DNA from: Altererythrobacter lutimaris
GTDB taxonomy: Bacteria; Pseudomonadota; Alphaproteobacteria; Sphingomonadales; Sphingomonadaceae
Direction of reading: 5' to 3'
NCBI RefSeq assembly: GCF_013371495.1
Contig: NZ_JABWTA010000001.1
Location: 1,906,001 to 1,970,000, forward strand
Length of the DNA stretch: 64,000 nt
Shown piece after piece: positions 35,978-43,732 of this stretch; positions within the stretch are counted from its first letter, which is position 1; every line of letters begins with the position of its first letter. Below the pieces are notes generated by a model. It was not told the origin of the DNA and made no database searches. It saw only the letters and a list, made by a program, of their open reading frames with translations. Both the position numbers and the translations under genes were made by a program.

Positions 35978-36394
35978 TCAGCCTTCGATGACGCGCGACT
36001 CCGGATGATGTTTATCAAGATGCTTCTTGATGATGCGCAGATTGCGGGTGTTTGAGCGAAACAGAAAGTCTGCTGCATCGCCGACAACCGGCACTGCACC
36101 AATCGCAGTGTCGACAGCAACGTTGGCGCCCATCCTCCAGAGTTTCCACTTGGGAAGACCCAAATTGCGCGCTTCCCACACGAGATAAGCCCCCATCGCC
36201 GTTGTGACGATATCGCCCAGCACAGGTATCAGCCCGACAATAGCGTCAAGCCCAATCGGGACATTCACACCGGGAATACGAAAACTGCGTTCCAGCAGCA
36301 TTTCCATGGCTTCAACACGTTGACGGATCGACTGAACGTCCGTTCCGGTTGGCAAAGATAAGCCGACGATTTGCGGCTCATTCATGTCGCGCAT
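35978..36394 (-). CDS. DUF4112 membrane protein
   Basis: A 138-residue protein of the DUF4112 family, recognised by the paired blocks GLDAIVGLIPVLGDIVTTAMGAY and VAVDTAIGAVPVVGDAADFLFRSNTRN, which form two membrane-embedded hairpins. Function unknown. The ATG at 36394 is chosen because AAGGAG is six bases before it; a GTG 15 bases earlier lies on the ribosome site itself. It is 18 bases downstream of a binding protein gene and is probably co-transcribed. Confidence 0.83.
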   Translation of the reverse strand: MRDMNEPQIVGLSLPTGTDVQSIRQRVEAMEMLLERSFRIPGVNVPIGLDAIVGLIPVLGDIVTTAMGAYLVWEARNLGLPKWKLWRMGANVAVDTAIGAVPVVGDAADFLFRSNTRNLRIIKKHLDKHHPESRVIEG

Positions 36395-36412
36395 GCGGCT
36401 CTCCTTCACCCA

Positions 36413-37897
36413 CTAAATGGGGTTGAGTGCGAGAGGAAACAAGGCGTGGAGGCCCCATTGGTTCTCTTCATAGCCTGAAACACCGGCTCTAACGAGCGAC
36501 CAGCGCACCGGTTGGCCGAGCGGTATGAACACTTCTTGCGCGATCAATGCGGCTTGAGCTTCCGCATAAATCTCCTGCTTTGCCACCAGATCACGGACTT
36601 CAAGCGCCTCTTCAACCAATGCATCCGCTTTTGCAGAGCAAAGCCCCTCATCTAACCCACAGTGGAACTGATTGAGGTACCAGCGCGGGGAATAATAACG
36701 CGCCAGAGCGTCGAAGATGCGTAAATCGGCATCGCTCTCGTCTTCAGCTCGAATGGCTTCCACGCCAATTCCCGACAGGTCTTCGCGAAGCTGTTCGAAC
36801 AGCAAATCGCTCCCTGGTCCATCCGGCATGAAGATCTTAAGGCGTGCAAGGCCCCCGAACTCCGCCGCAGCGGCACTGGTTTTCCAGCCGGATACTCGGC
36901 GTGCGGCAGTGGCGCGGCGTTCGTCAATTGTCTGGCCCTCCCAGCGTTCTTGCTGAGCGGAGTTCTCACCCGCCAATGACCCCGGGTAGATCAGAGTGGA
37001 TGCCTGCCAGCCGCCGAAGTTAAACGGTTGCATCAAATCGGAACGATCAATCGCCATGGAAATAGCTTCTCGCAAAGGCGCATCTGCGAGGAGGCCTTCG
37101 GGCCGCACGATCTTAAGGCCAAGCAAGCCCAACGGGGCATCGAGGCGCACTGTGCCGGCAGACAAGGGGCCAGTATCGGCCAACGGCAAGTGAGCAATCG
37201 TGCCGCCGAGCACCAAATCAATTTCGCCATCTGCAAACTGGCTAACCGCGCGTTCCGCCGGTAGCGTTCTCACGAATAGAGAACGGGTTAGCTCGCTCCA
37301 GTTCTGTCGCGCTGGCAAACCTCTAGCTTCGGGCGGCAATGCTGCAAGTTCAATAAGGCTGCTGTTTTCCTGGGATTGCTCTGCCATAGGGCCGGTTCCC
37401 AGCCCTGCACGCTCAAAACCCATTTCAGGTTGAGCGAGCAAGCGCATGAAATCGGGCATTGGGCTCTTCAACTGGATTTCGACGACACGACCGGTCATCG
37501 CCCGGATTTGATCAATCTTTGCGAGGTCGTACGCGAGTGCGCTACCGCTAAGCGTCACGATATTGTCCTGCAGGGCATCACGAATGTCTTCGGCAGTGAT
37601 TGGCTCGCCGTCTGGCCAATCTGAATCACGCAAGCGGAAAATATAGCTCATTCCATCATCGGTTACGATCCAGCGCTCTGCGATGGCAGGCAAAATTTCG
37701 CCAGACGGATCAAGCGCAACCAAACCCTCTTTCGTGGCTGCGCGCAAATGGGCACTGGCTATAGTGAGGGCGGTGAGGTCCTCTTGCTCAGCATCTGCCA
37801 CAGCGCCGATCACAGCAATGTCTAATGGACCGCCCGCGTCCGAGCGATTGCAAGCCGCCAGCAAAGCCAGACTGAAAAGAATTGCCCCGATCCGCAT
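36413..37897 (-). CDS. ABC transporter substrate-binding protein, family 5 (peptide type)
   Basis: A 494-residue lipoprotein: the signal ends in the lipobox LLAAC (Cys16). The mature part follows the family 5 plan, with GLVALDPSGEILPAIAERW, YIFRLRDSDWPDGEPITAEDIRDAL and a C-terminal LGQPVRWSLVR. These proteins bind oligopeptides, dipeptides or nickel for an ABC importer. No permease or ATPase genes are next to it, so it may work with a remote importer or be a stand-alone family member. Sequence alone does not give the ligand. Confidence 0.85.
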   Translation of the reverse strand: MRIGAILFSLALLAACNRSDAGGPLDIAVIGAVADAEQEDLTALTIASAHLRAATKEGLVALDPSGEILPAIAERWIVTDDGMSYIFRLRDSDWPDGEPITAEDIRDALQDNIVTLSGSALAYDLAKIDQIRAMTGRVVEIQLKSPMPDFMRLLAQPEMGFERAGLGTGPMAEQSQENSSLIELAALPPEARGLPARQNWSELTRSLFVRTLPAERAVSQFADGEIDLVLGGTIAHLPLADTGPLSAGTVRLDAPLGLLGLKIVRPEGLLADAPLREAISMAIDRSDLMQPFNFGGWQASTLIYPGSLAGENSAQQERWEGQTIDERRATAARRVSGWKTSAAAAEFGGLARLKIFMPDGPGSDLLFEQLREDLSGIGVEAIRAEDESDADLRIFDALARYYSPRWYLNQFHCGLDEGLCSAKADALVEEALEVRDLVAKQEIYAEAQAALIAQEVFIPLGQPVRWSLVRAGVSGYEENQWGLHALFPLALNPI

Positions 37898-37991
37898 GCG
37901 CAGCCTTGTAACAGAGCACGGCTGTCTCGTCAGTCAGCAGTTTGAATATTTTGATTAGCCTTGTGCCAGCAGCAGCGCTGGCTGCAGAATG

Positions 37992-38279
37992 CTATTCAGA
38001 GTCTTTGCTAAGGGCGCCAAGATCGATCTCGTGCTCAAAGGCAACCCCAAATCGATTTTGCTGAACCCATGCGACTGTGCCGTTTGCTTCGCCTATGCCC
38101 GGAAGATTGACTGTTATCCGATGCCCACGAACAACAGGGACCTGGCCATCACCCATCATTCCGCCAGCCGAAAGGTTGCGCACCTTGATGCGGTGCGCAT
38201 CCGACTCACTTTCAATCCGAAGATCGGCCAGTAGAAAAAGGTTTTCGCGCGCAAGGTTGCGAGCATCTGTCGTCACCAT
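37992..38279 (-). CDS. PilZ-domain protein
   Basis: A 95-residue single PilZ domain. The c-di-GMP switch would be RxxxR plus D/NxSxxG: here LARENLFLLADLRIE supplies the N-terminal arginine region and VRNLSAGGM the NxSxxG motif (near residue 42-48), with GEANGTVAWVQQNRFGVAFE as the following barrel strands. The RxxxR part is weak, so c-di-GMP binding is uncertain. The start at 38279 has AAAGGAT seven bases before it. Confidence 0.78.
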   Translation of the reverse strand: MVTTDARNLARENLFLLADLRIESESDAHRIKVRNLSAGGMMGDGQVPVVRGHRITVNLPGIGEANGTVAWVQQNRFGVAFEHEIDLGALSKDSE

Positions 38280-38490
38280 CGCTATCATCCTTTTCTTTCG
38301 CGCCGCTTCGGCGCAATGCTGCCGGCAGGCACAATTCCAGTTTGCGAATGTCAAACCTCTATCTCGCGGAGACTAAAGAAGCATTAACCTCTACAACGCG
38401 CAATAAGCCTGAAAATGCGAGTCAGCGGAACGAAACGCGTCGAGTTATCAAGTGCAGTCAGGTGAGCGCCTCGCGGCTCTCTGTTATCGC

Positions 38491-38946
38491 TCAATCGTCG
38501 CGCGAGATCTTCTCTTTGCGCTCGTGGGCTTCTTGCGCTTCGACTGTCATGGTCGCAACCGGACGAGCAATCAGCCGGCGCAGTCCAATCGGATCACCTG
38601 TGACTTCGCAATAGCCATATTCGCCAGCATCAATCCGGCGCAAAGCAGCATCGATTTTGGAGATCAGCTTGCGTTGACGATCACGGGTCCGCAGCTCAAT
38701 CCCCCAATCGGTCTCGCTCGACGCACGATCATTCAGATCGGGTTCGCGGATCGGTCCGTCCTGCAATGACTGGAGCGTCTGCCCAGCCGCATCATGGATA
38801 GATTGCTTCCATTCAAGCAGCAGCATCCGGAAATAGTTTTCCTGCTGCTCGTTCATGTAAGGCTCGTCCTCGCTCGGTACGTAATCCGGAGCGAGATCGC
38901 TTTTCACCTTTTCGAGAACTTTATTATCTGTTGCCGCAGTGGCCAT
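38491..38946 (-). CDS. dksA: DksA-type RNA polymerase-binding regulator lacking the zinc cysteines
   Basis: A 151-residue coiled-coil protein that enters the RNA polymerase secondary channel and, with ppGpp, mediates the stringent response. The coiled coil spans about residues 35-105 with the tip region near ASSETDWG. The zinc finger is reduced to YCEVTGDPIGLRRLIARP with only one cysteine instead of four, as in several alphaproteobacterial DksA proteins, which would make it independent of zinc and oxidation. The EAQEAHERKEK end is typical. Confidence 0.9.
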   Translation of the reverse strand: MATAATDNKVLEKVKSDLAPDYVPSEDEPYMNEQQENYFRMLLLEWKQSIHDAAGQTLQSLQDGPIREPDLNDRASSETDWGIELRTRDRQRKLISKIDAALRRIDAGEYGYCEVTGDPIGLRRLIARPVATMTVEAQEAHERKEKISRDD

Positions 38947-39257
38947 ATGGTCCTCTTAAAAACTTCCCCGACAGACCGTCCTGTTGCCTGACATCCCGAT
39001 TTTTCGGTGATGCAGCCCCTCTGCTGAGCGGGCCTATAAGCGTGAGTTACAGCGCGCACAAGGAGGATTTACAGCGCCTCGTATAGCGGCTGTGCATTAA
39101 CAGGCTGCGAACGAATGACTTGGCAAAGAAACCAGTTCGTTAGGCGCAGCAAACAAAAAAGGTGAACACGTTAACTATTTGGTGACCATGTTTGAGCGAC
39201 ACCTTGGTCAAGCGATGCGGAAGGGGAACCGGATCGCCAGAATACTAGGGGGCCAAA
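38947..39257. other. 311-base intergenic region between dksA and the Sel1-repeat gene
   Basis: The longest gap in the window. It must hold the dksA promoter (leftwards) and the promoter of the Sel1 gene (rightwards). The clearest element is the hairpin at 39104-39150. A short TTAACTATTTGGTGACC stretch near 39170 is A+T-rich. No open frame with a ribosome site was found, and no tRNA-like sequence. Confidence 0.6.
39104..39150. repeat. Long inverted repeat (possible sRNA or leader hairpin)
   Basis: GCTGCG (39104-39109) and AACGAA (39110-39115) pair with TTCGTT (39136-39141) and CGCAGC (39145-39150), leaving a 3-base AGG bulge; an inner CTTGG/CCAG adds to it. The 12 paired bases flank a 20-base loop region. 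AAACAAAAAAGG follows on the plus strand, so it is not an intrinsic terminator in either direction. Confidence 0.55.
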
Positions 39258-39581
39258 ATGCAATTGAAGAGCATTACAGGAACAACAAACGAAGCTGACA
39301 TTCAGGCGGAGAATCTGTTCATCGCCAATGCGCTTGCCGCAGCTGCACAAGGTGACCTGAGCGCCTATTTCGATCTCGGCGTCGCTTATTCAACCGGAAG
39401 CCAGGGCGCGCAATGCGACCTCGTTGAAGCACACAAATGGTTCAATCTTGCTGCATCCAAAGGGCATGAAGAAGCAAGTTGGTGTCGTGCTGATATATCT
39501 GACGAAATGACCGCTCGTGAAATCGCAGAAGCGCAGCGCCGTGCACGTCAATGGATGGTGCAAGAACGCAAGGTAGCTTGA
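39258..39581 (+). CDS. Small Sel1-repeat protein
   Basis: A 107-residue protein with one clear Sel1-like (TPR-related) repeat: DLSAYFDLGVAYSTGSQGAQCDLVEAHKWFNLAASKGHEEA, residues about 35-75, followed by a charged helix (DEMTAREIAEAQRRARQW). Sel1 repeats mediate protein contacts; single-repeat forms like this are common in alphaproteobacteria and uncharacterised. AGGGGGCC precedes the ATG. Confidence 0.85.
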   Translation: MQLKSITGTTNEADIQAENLFIANALAAAAQGDLSAYFDLGVAYSTGSQGAQCDLVEAHKWFNLAASKGHEEASWCRADISDEMTAREIAEAQRRARQWMVQERKVA

Positions 39582-39591
39582 TCGCTAGGAG

Positions 39592-39614
39592 GGCAAGCCG
39601 AGTATACGCTTGCC
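39592..39614 (+). terminator. Weak terminator-like hairpin after the Sel1 gene
   Basis: GGCAAGC (39592-39598) pairs with GCTTGCC (39608-39614) across a 9-base loop; AATTTATCCCTTTTT follows. It lies in the short gap between two convergent genes. Confidence 0.45.
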
Positions 39615-39617
39615 AAT

Positions 39618-40769
39618 TTATCCCTTTTTAAAAGGGGTTCTTTGATCAAGGAACATCTGGTCGGTCGCGATACCCTCACGCTCGCGATCAAGGAAATCAG
39701 TGACCGCGCGGCGAAACCCGAGATCACCAATCCAATGCGCTGACCACGTCTGCTCTGGCTCATAGCCACGGACAAGTTTGTGCCCGCCCTGTGCACCTGC
39801 TTCGACATGCTTGAGCCCGCGCTCAATGGCGATGTCGATGGCTTGGTAATAGCACAGCTCGAAATGCAGGAACTTGATGTGCCTACTACAGCCCCAATAA
39901 CGGCCGTAGATTGTCTCGGGGCCAACAAAGTTGAGCGCACCAGCCACCCATTCACCGTCTTGCTCTGCCATGACGAGCACAATGCTTTCAGCCATGGTCT
40001 GGCCAAACAGAGTGAAGGCATCGCGCGTCAGATAGGGCGTGCCCCATTTTCTGAGTCCGGTGTCCTGATAAAACACCCAAAACGCATCCCAGTGCTCTTG
40101 CTTGATGTCATCGCCTGACAGCTGAACGATCCGCACATCGCGCTGTGCAGCCGCCCGTTCCTTCCGCAATGCACGGCGTTTTCGCGAGGCCAGCGCACCA
40201 AGGAAATCATCAAAGCTGGCATAGTCGCGATTGTGCCAATGGAACTGGATATCACTGCGCGTTAGCCAGCCGCCACATTCAAACAATGGCAGTTGCGCGC
40301 GATCGACAAAGGTCGCGTGCGCGGTCGCGATCTCGCTGCGTTCGCACAGCGTTTCAACCGCTTCCAGCAAATGCGGAGCAAGCGTTTCATCGCGCAGCAA
40401 AAGTCGCGGCCCGCTGGCAGGTGTGAATGGCACTGCGATCTGGAGCTTGGGATAGTATTGACCGCCGGCGCGCTCCCACGCATTCGCCCAAGCGTGATCG
40501 AAGACATACTCGCCTTGGCTATGGTGCTTCACATAGCTCGGCGTGGCCGCCGCGAGCTTCCCTTCCACATCAGTGATTATGACCGGGACCGGCTCCCAGC
40601 CGGTGCCGGGACCGACCGAGCCTGAATCCTCCATCGCGCTCAAAAACTCATGGCTCATGAACGGGTTGCTGGTGGAGTTGAGCACGTTCCACTGGTCACG
40701 ATCAAGGCCGCTAATGCCATGCGCGATCTGAACCGTGTAAGCGGAGCTTTCCGACGAGGAATCGCTCAT
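39618..40769 (-). CDS. GNAT-fold protein of the peptidogalycan/FemAB-like family
   Basis: A 383-residue protein of the DUF482 family, annotated elsewhere as peptidogalycan biosynthesis protein, with a double GNAT fold related to FemABX. Recognisable blocks are NPFMSHEFLSAMEDSG at residues ~32-47, VFDHAWANAWERAGGQYYPKLQIAVPFTPASGPRLL, ASRKRRALRKERAAAQ and YGRYWGCSRHIKFLHFELCYYQAIDIAIERGLKHVEAGAQGGHKL. The acceptor is unknown. The start overlaps the GDPD stop by four bases (ATGA); it is the last gene of a five-gene operon. Confidence 0.83.
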   Translation of the reverse strand: MSDSSSESSAYTVQIAHGISGLDRDQWNVLNSTSNPFMSHEFLSAMEDSGSVGPGTGWEPVPVIITDVEGKLAAATPSYVKHHSQGEYVFDHAWANAWERAGGQYYPKLQIAVPFTPASGPRLLLRDETLAPHLLEAVETLCERSEIATAHATFVDRAQLPLFECGGWLTRSDIQFHWHNRDYASFDDFLGALASRKRRALRKERAAAQRDVRIVQLSGDDIKQEHWDAFWVFYQDTGLRKWGTPYLTRDAFTLFGQTMAESIVLVMAEQDGEWVAGALNFVGPETIYGRYWGCSRHIKFLHFELCYYQAIDIAIERGLKHVEAGAQGGHKLVRGYEPEQTWSAHWIGDLGFRRAVTDFLDREREGIATDQMFLDQRTPFKKG

Positions 40770-41509
40770 GCGCTCACCTCAGAAGAGAGGCCCTCTGCTT
40801 CGCTAATAAGCGCATCGGTATGCTCCAGCGCGCAAGCGCGTGTGCCACTTGAATTCACCGTCCAAGTCAGGATCGGCAGGCCTTTGCGTCGAAGCTTCGC
40901 AACCCAAGGGTTCGGTAGCGCTGCAATATGGTAAGCAAGAAAGTCCGGTCTCGCGATTTTGAACGCCATCCGCCTTTGCCAAGCTTGCTGAGTGTAACCA
41001 TACTCATCCTCGCGCATCACCAACCCGGCACAAGTCTTGGGTGCATTACGGCGAAACCACCGTGCAACGCGCGGGTCAAAGCTCATGACGGCATATTCGC
41101 CAGTGTAGTGTTCAACTTCGCTGGAAACTATTTCGCAACTGCGCTCGACATCATATCCGCGCTTGGACTTGATCTCGATCAGGATTGGAACTCTGCCAGC
41201 GACCTCTTTGAGAAGGTCGGCGAGAGACGGTGGAGACTGGTCACTCCCCTTAAGCTTGAGCTGCCCGATTTCGGCAGCGCTCACGCGATCTGTGTCTCTT
41301 TCGTCTCCCGTTAATCGCTCCAGATCCCAATCATGAAAGACCATCGGGATGTCGTCCGCGCTTCGCTGAATATCGCACTCGATACCCATACCTCGTTTGA
41401 TCGCCAAACGAGCGCCTTCAAGCGAATTCTCCGGAACGCCTGCTCCATGCAAACCGCGGTGGGCGTATTCCCACTGCGTCAGCCAGTCTGGAGCAATGCG
41501 CTTAGGCAA
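40766..41509 (-). CDS. Glycerophosphodiester phosphodiesterase
   Basis: Hydrolyses glycerophosphodiesters from phospholipid turnover to glycerol 3-phosphate and an alcohol. The 247-residue TIM-barrel protein has the catalytic AHRGLHGAGVPENSLEGARLA (His-Arg and PEN) near residues 16-36, ECDIQRSADDIPMVFHDWDLERLTG (metal Glu/Asp and the second His) and PILIEIKS. No signal peptide, so cytoplasmic, UgpQ-like. Middle of an operon; six bases after the RidA gene and overlapping the GNAT gene. Confidence 0.92.
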   Translation of the reverse strand: MPKRIAPDWLTQWEYAHRGLHGAGVPENSLEGARLAIKRGMGIECDIQRSADDIPMVFHDWDLERLTGDERDTDRVSAAEIGQLKLKGSDQSPPSLADLLKEVAGRVPILIEIKSKRGYDVERSCEIVSSEVEHYTGEYAVMSFDPRVARWFRRNAPKTCAGLVMREDEYGYTQQAWQRRMAFKIARPDFLAYHIAALPNPWVAKLRRKGLPILTWTVNSSGTRACALEHTDALISEAEGLSSEVSA

Positions 41510-41515
41510 GGCGGC

Positions 41516-41977
41516 TTACTCTCCCGCCAGCGCGATAATGGCGTCGACTTCCACCGCTGCCCCGATGGGAAGTGAAGGAACGCCTACAGCCGCTCTGGCG
41601 TGGCGACCGGCTTCGCCGAAAACGTCGAACATCAGCTCAGAAGCACCGTTCGCTACTCTGGGCTGGTCAGTAAAATCGGAAGTGGAATTTACAAATGCAC
41701 CGAGCTTTACGATGCGCTCCACTCTGTCGAGCGGAACCAACGCCGCCTTCAATTGTGCCAGAATCATTAATCCGCAAGCTCTGGCCGCGGCGGTGCCGTC
41801 TTCAATACTCACATCATCGCCCAGTCGTCCCGTTACGAGCTCACCATTCACAAACGGCAATTGCCCCGAGACATGCGCAAAGCCGTTCTGAACAACGACT
41901 GGCACATAGCTAGCGACCGGGGCAGCGGCCTCAGGCAAGATGATGCCGAGTTCCTGCAAGCGTGCTTCAATGCTCAT
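41516..41977 (-). CDS. RidA/YjgF-family protein
   Basis: A 153-residue member of the RidA superfamily. It has HVSGQLPFVNGEL, AAARACGLMILAQLKAAL and RAAVGVPSLPIGAAVEVDAIIAL, the standard trimer-interface and active-site blocks. True RidA proteins deaminate reactive enamines and have a conserved Arg in the last block (R near RAAVG), which is present here. It is longer than E. coli RidA by about 25 residues. The start overlaps the stop of the HAD gene by four bases. Confidence 0.88.
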   Translation of the reverse strand: MSIEARLQELGIILPEAAAPVASYVPVVVQNGFAHVSGQLPFVNGELVTGRLGDDVSIEDGTAAARACGLMILAQLKAALVPLDRVERIVKLGAFVNSTSDFTDQPRVANGASELMFDVFGEAGRHARAAVGVPSLPIGAAVEVDAIIALAGE

Positions 41978-42603
41978 GCCTTTTCTCTCTCCAATTGTTG
42001 GAGCAGCCACGGCAGGGCCTCGCTCCATTGATCAATTCGTGCATGGGCATGACCTGCCTCATGCGCGCAGTCTATATGCGGCGCGATGTCCGGATCACCG
42101 CAAAGGTGCAGCCGCGTCACCTGCGGCACTTCTTCTGAAACGGACAAGTGATGCTGGGCCAGATCGTCGATGAAGATCGCTTGAGCGGGCGCATATTCTT
42201 CTATGATCGCTCTCAGCGCAGGACCCTTGGGTCCCTGATTTGTGAACACACGCGCATGGACCCCGTGATTCTTCAATTGCTCGGCACGATGATCGCGCCG
42301 CTTGTCGACAAGGTTTGTCAGAATCACGACTTCGGCATCCTCGGCCAAGCGGTTGATACCATCGACCGCACCGGCAATTGGCAATTGCCGATCCATCTCC
42401 GTATCGAAGAACTTGCCAAGATAGCGCCAGATTTCCTCCGGCGGCAGCACTTCTCCGCTTTCACGCCAGCGCATGGCAGTCGCGAAATTGTTGCCCTGCA
42501 AATTGAAGGTGATCTCACCGCCTTCTTCAAGCCACTCCTTGAAATGCGCGACCATGTGAAGGATCACTTCGTCGCAATCGCTGATGATAAGAGGGCGAGT
42601 CAT
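41974..42603 (-). CDS. HAD-superfamily hydrolase
   Basis: A 209-residue protein with the HAD motif I SDCDEVIL (nucleophile Asp in DxD form) near residues 8-15, motif II VVILTNLVDK near 92-101 and motif IV IFIDDLAQHH near 142. Residues 16-90 form a cap domain. Substrate unknown; phosphatase is the likeliest activity. The ATG at 42603 overlaps the preceding DUF3572 stop, so the genes are coupled. Confidence 0.85.
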   Translation of the reverse strand: MTRPLIISDCDEVILHMVAHFKEWLEEGGEITFNLQGNNFATAMRWRESGEVLPPEEIWRYLGKFFDTEMDRQLPIAGAVDGINRLAEDAEVVILTNLVDKRRDHRAEQLKNHGVHARVFTNQGPKGPALRAIIEEYAPAQAIFIDDLAQHHLSVSEEVPQVTRLHLCGDPDIAPHIDCAHEAGHAHARIDQWSEALPWLLQQLEREKA

Positions 42604-42926
42604 TCTGGTGTTCCCTGGCGCAATTGAGCGCGCGCTGCGATAAGCTCTTCTGGCGTGACCGCAAGCGCCTCTGCGCATTGGACGAGATCAGGCTCATGAT
42701 CAGCCAGGAAATCCAGCACTGCTAACATGACAATGGGATTGTCGAGACCGCTTCGCAGCGCGTCTGGATCAAGTCCGGTTAATGAAAGCAAGCGTTCCGC
42801 CCTTGGCTGATCGCTGCATGTCCAGCCAAGGGCCGCAAGCGCGAGAGCCATCGCGGCACTGTTGGAAGCGCCATTGGCCTCCGTATTCTTACCTGAATTT
42901 GTAGAGAGAATTGTCGCCGCCTTCAC
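42600..42926 (-). CDS. DUF3572 protein
   Basis: A 108-residue helical protein of the alphaproteobacterial DUF3572 family: AAMALALAALGWTCSDQPRAERLLSLTGLDPDALRSGL and VMLAVLDFLADHEPDLVQCAEALAVTPEELIAAR are the conserved halves. Function unknown. First gene of the operon with HAD, RidA, GDPD and GNAT genes; the promoter shares a 41-base gap with divergent divK. Confidence 0.85.
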   Translation of the reverse strand: MKAATILSTNSGKNTEANGASNSAAMALALAALGWTCSDQPRAERLLSLTGLDPDALRSGLDNPIVMLAVLDFLADHEPDLVQCAEALAVTPEELIAARAQLRQGTPE

Positions 42927-42967
42927 CTGGGTTTATACACGTTCACTAACAGGGAGCATTCCAGCCA

Positions 42968-43333
42968 GTGTCAAAGAGAATATTGGTCGTCGAAGATAAC
43001 GATTTAAACCGCAAATTGTTCTGCGACGTCCTGAGAGCCAATGGATTTGAAGCCGAACCCTGCGCTGATGGGGCCGCCGCACTTGATACTGCGCGCGATA
43101 TCACGCCTGATTTGATCATTATGGATATCCAGCTCGCCAATATTTCCGGCATTGACTTGATCCAGCAGGCCAAGGCGGACAGCACATTGTCCGATGTGCC
43201 TGTATTGGCTGTCACAGCCTATGCCGGAAAGGGCGATGAAGACCGCATCAGGGAAGCCGGAGCGGCAGGTTATCTGGCAAAGCCGATATCGATCATGCCG
43301 TTCATGAATGCGGTCAAAGGGCTTGTCGAATAA
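42968..43333 (+). CDS. divK: Single-domain response regulator DivK
   Basis: A 121-residue stand-alone receiver domain. Asp53 (LIIMDIQLANISGIDLI) is the phosphoacceptor, Asp10/11-type acidic residues are in VVEDNDLNRKL, and Lys is in AAGYLAKPISI. The DNDLN after the acidic pocket and the GEDRIREAG-like segment are typical of DivK, which relays phosphate signals to DivJ/PleC and inhibits CckA-CtrA signalling. The start is GTG. ctrA is 25 kb away in the same window. Confidence 0.9.
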   Translation: MSKRILVVEDNDLNRKLFCDVLRANGFEAEPCADGAAALDTARDITPDLIIMDIQLANISGIDLIQQAKADSTLSDVPVLAVTAYAGKGDEDRIREAGAAGYLAKPISIMPFMNAVKGLVE

Positions 43334-43474
43334 GAACATTCAAGCCGCGCAAGCCTATGTTCATGCCCGGTCGCCAAATGCGCAAAACTTGACAAGCTGC
43401 ATCTTCAACCGCTTTTCACCCGTAATTGCGTGGCATCTCCCGCGCTCTCGAAGACTTAGAAAGGTTTCACCCTG

Positions 43475-43717
43475 ATGGATCGCGCCGAAATCGACGCTAC
43501 AATTCGCTCTTTGATCGAGCCCTTCAACAAGAAGGAAGTCGAGATCACGGACGAAACCACTTTCGCCAACGACCTGGAATTCGACAGCCTGACGGTTATG
43601 GATTTTGTCGCGGCAATCGAAGACGAATTCGACATCATCATTAGCATGAACCAGCAGGCGGAAATCGAGAATTTCGGCCAGCTCATCGATGCTGTAGCGA
43701 AGCTGCAAGACAGCTGA
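43475..43717 (+). CDS. Acyl carrier protein dedicated to serine palmitoyltransferase
   Basis: An 80-residue acyl carrier protein with the phosphopantetheine serine in FDSLTVMDFV (DSL motif, Ser38). It is not the general fatty acid ACP: the flanking helix is divergent and it lies 15 bases upstream of the serine palmitoyltransferase gene. In Caulobacter an equivalent ACP (AcpR) feeds the acyl group to Spt; the same role is inferred here. Confidence 0.88.
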   Translation: MDRAEIDATIRSLIEPFNKKEVEITDETTFANDLEFDSLTVMDFVAAIEDEFDIIISMNQQAEIENFGQLIDAVAKLQDS

Positions 43718-43732
43718 GGAAATAGTAGGCCG

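Noticed and set aside
39642..39653. TTGATCAA near 39645 as an FNR half-site pair
   Set aside because: The four-base spacer is missing and it lies inside the coding end of the GNAT gene.
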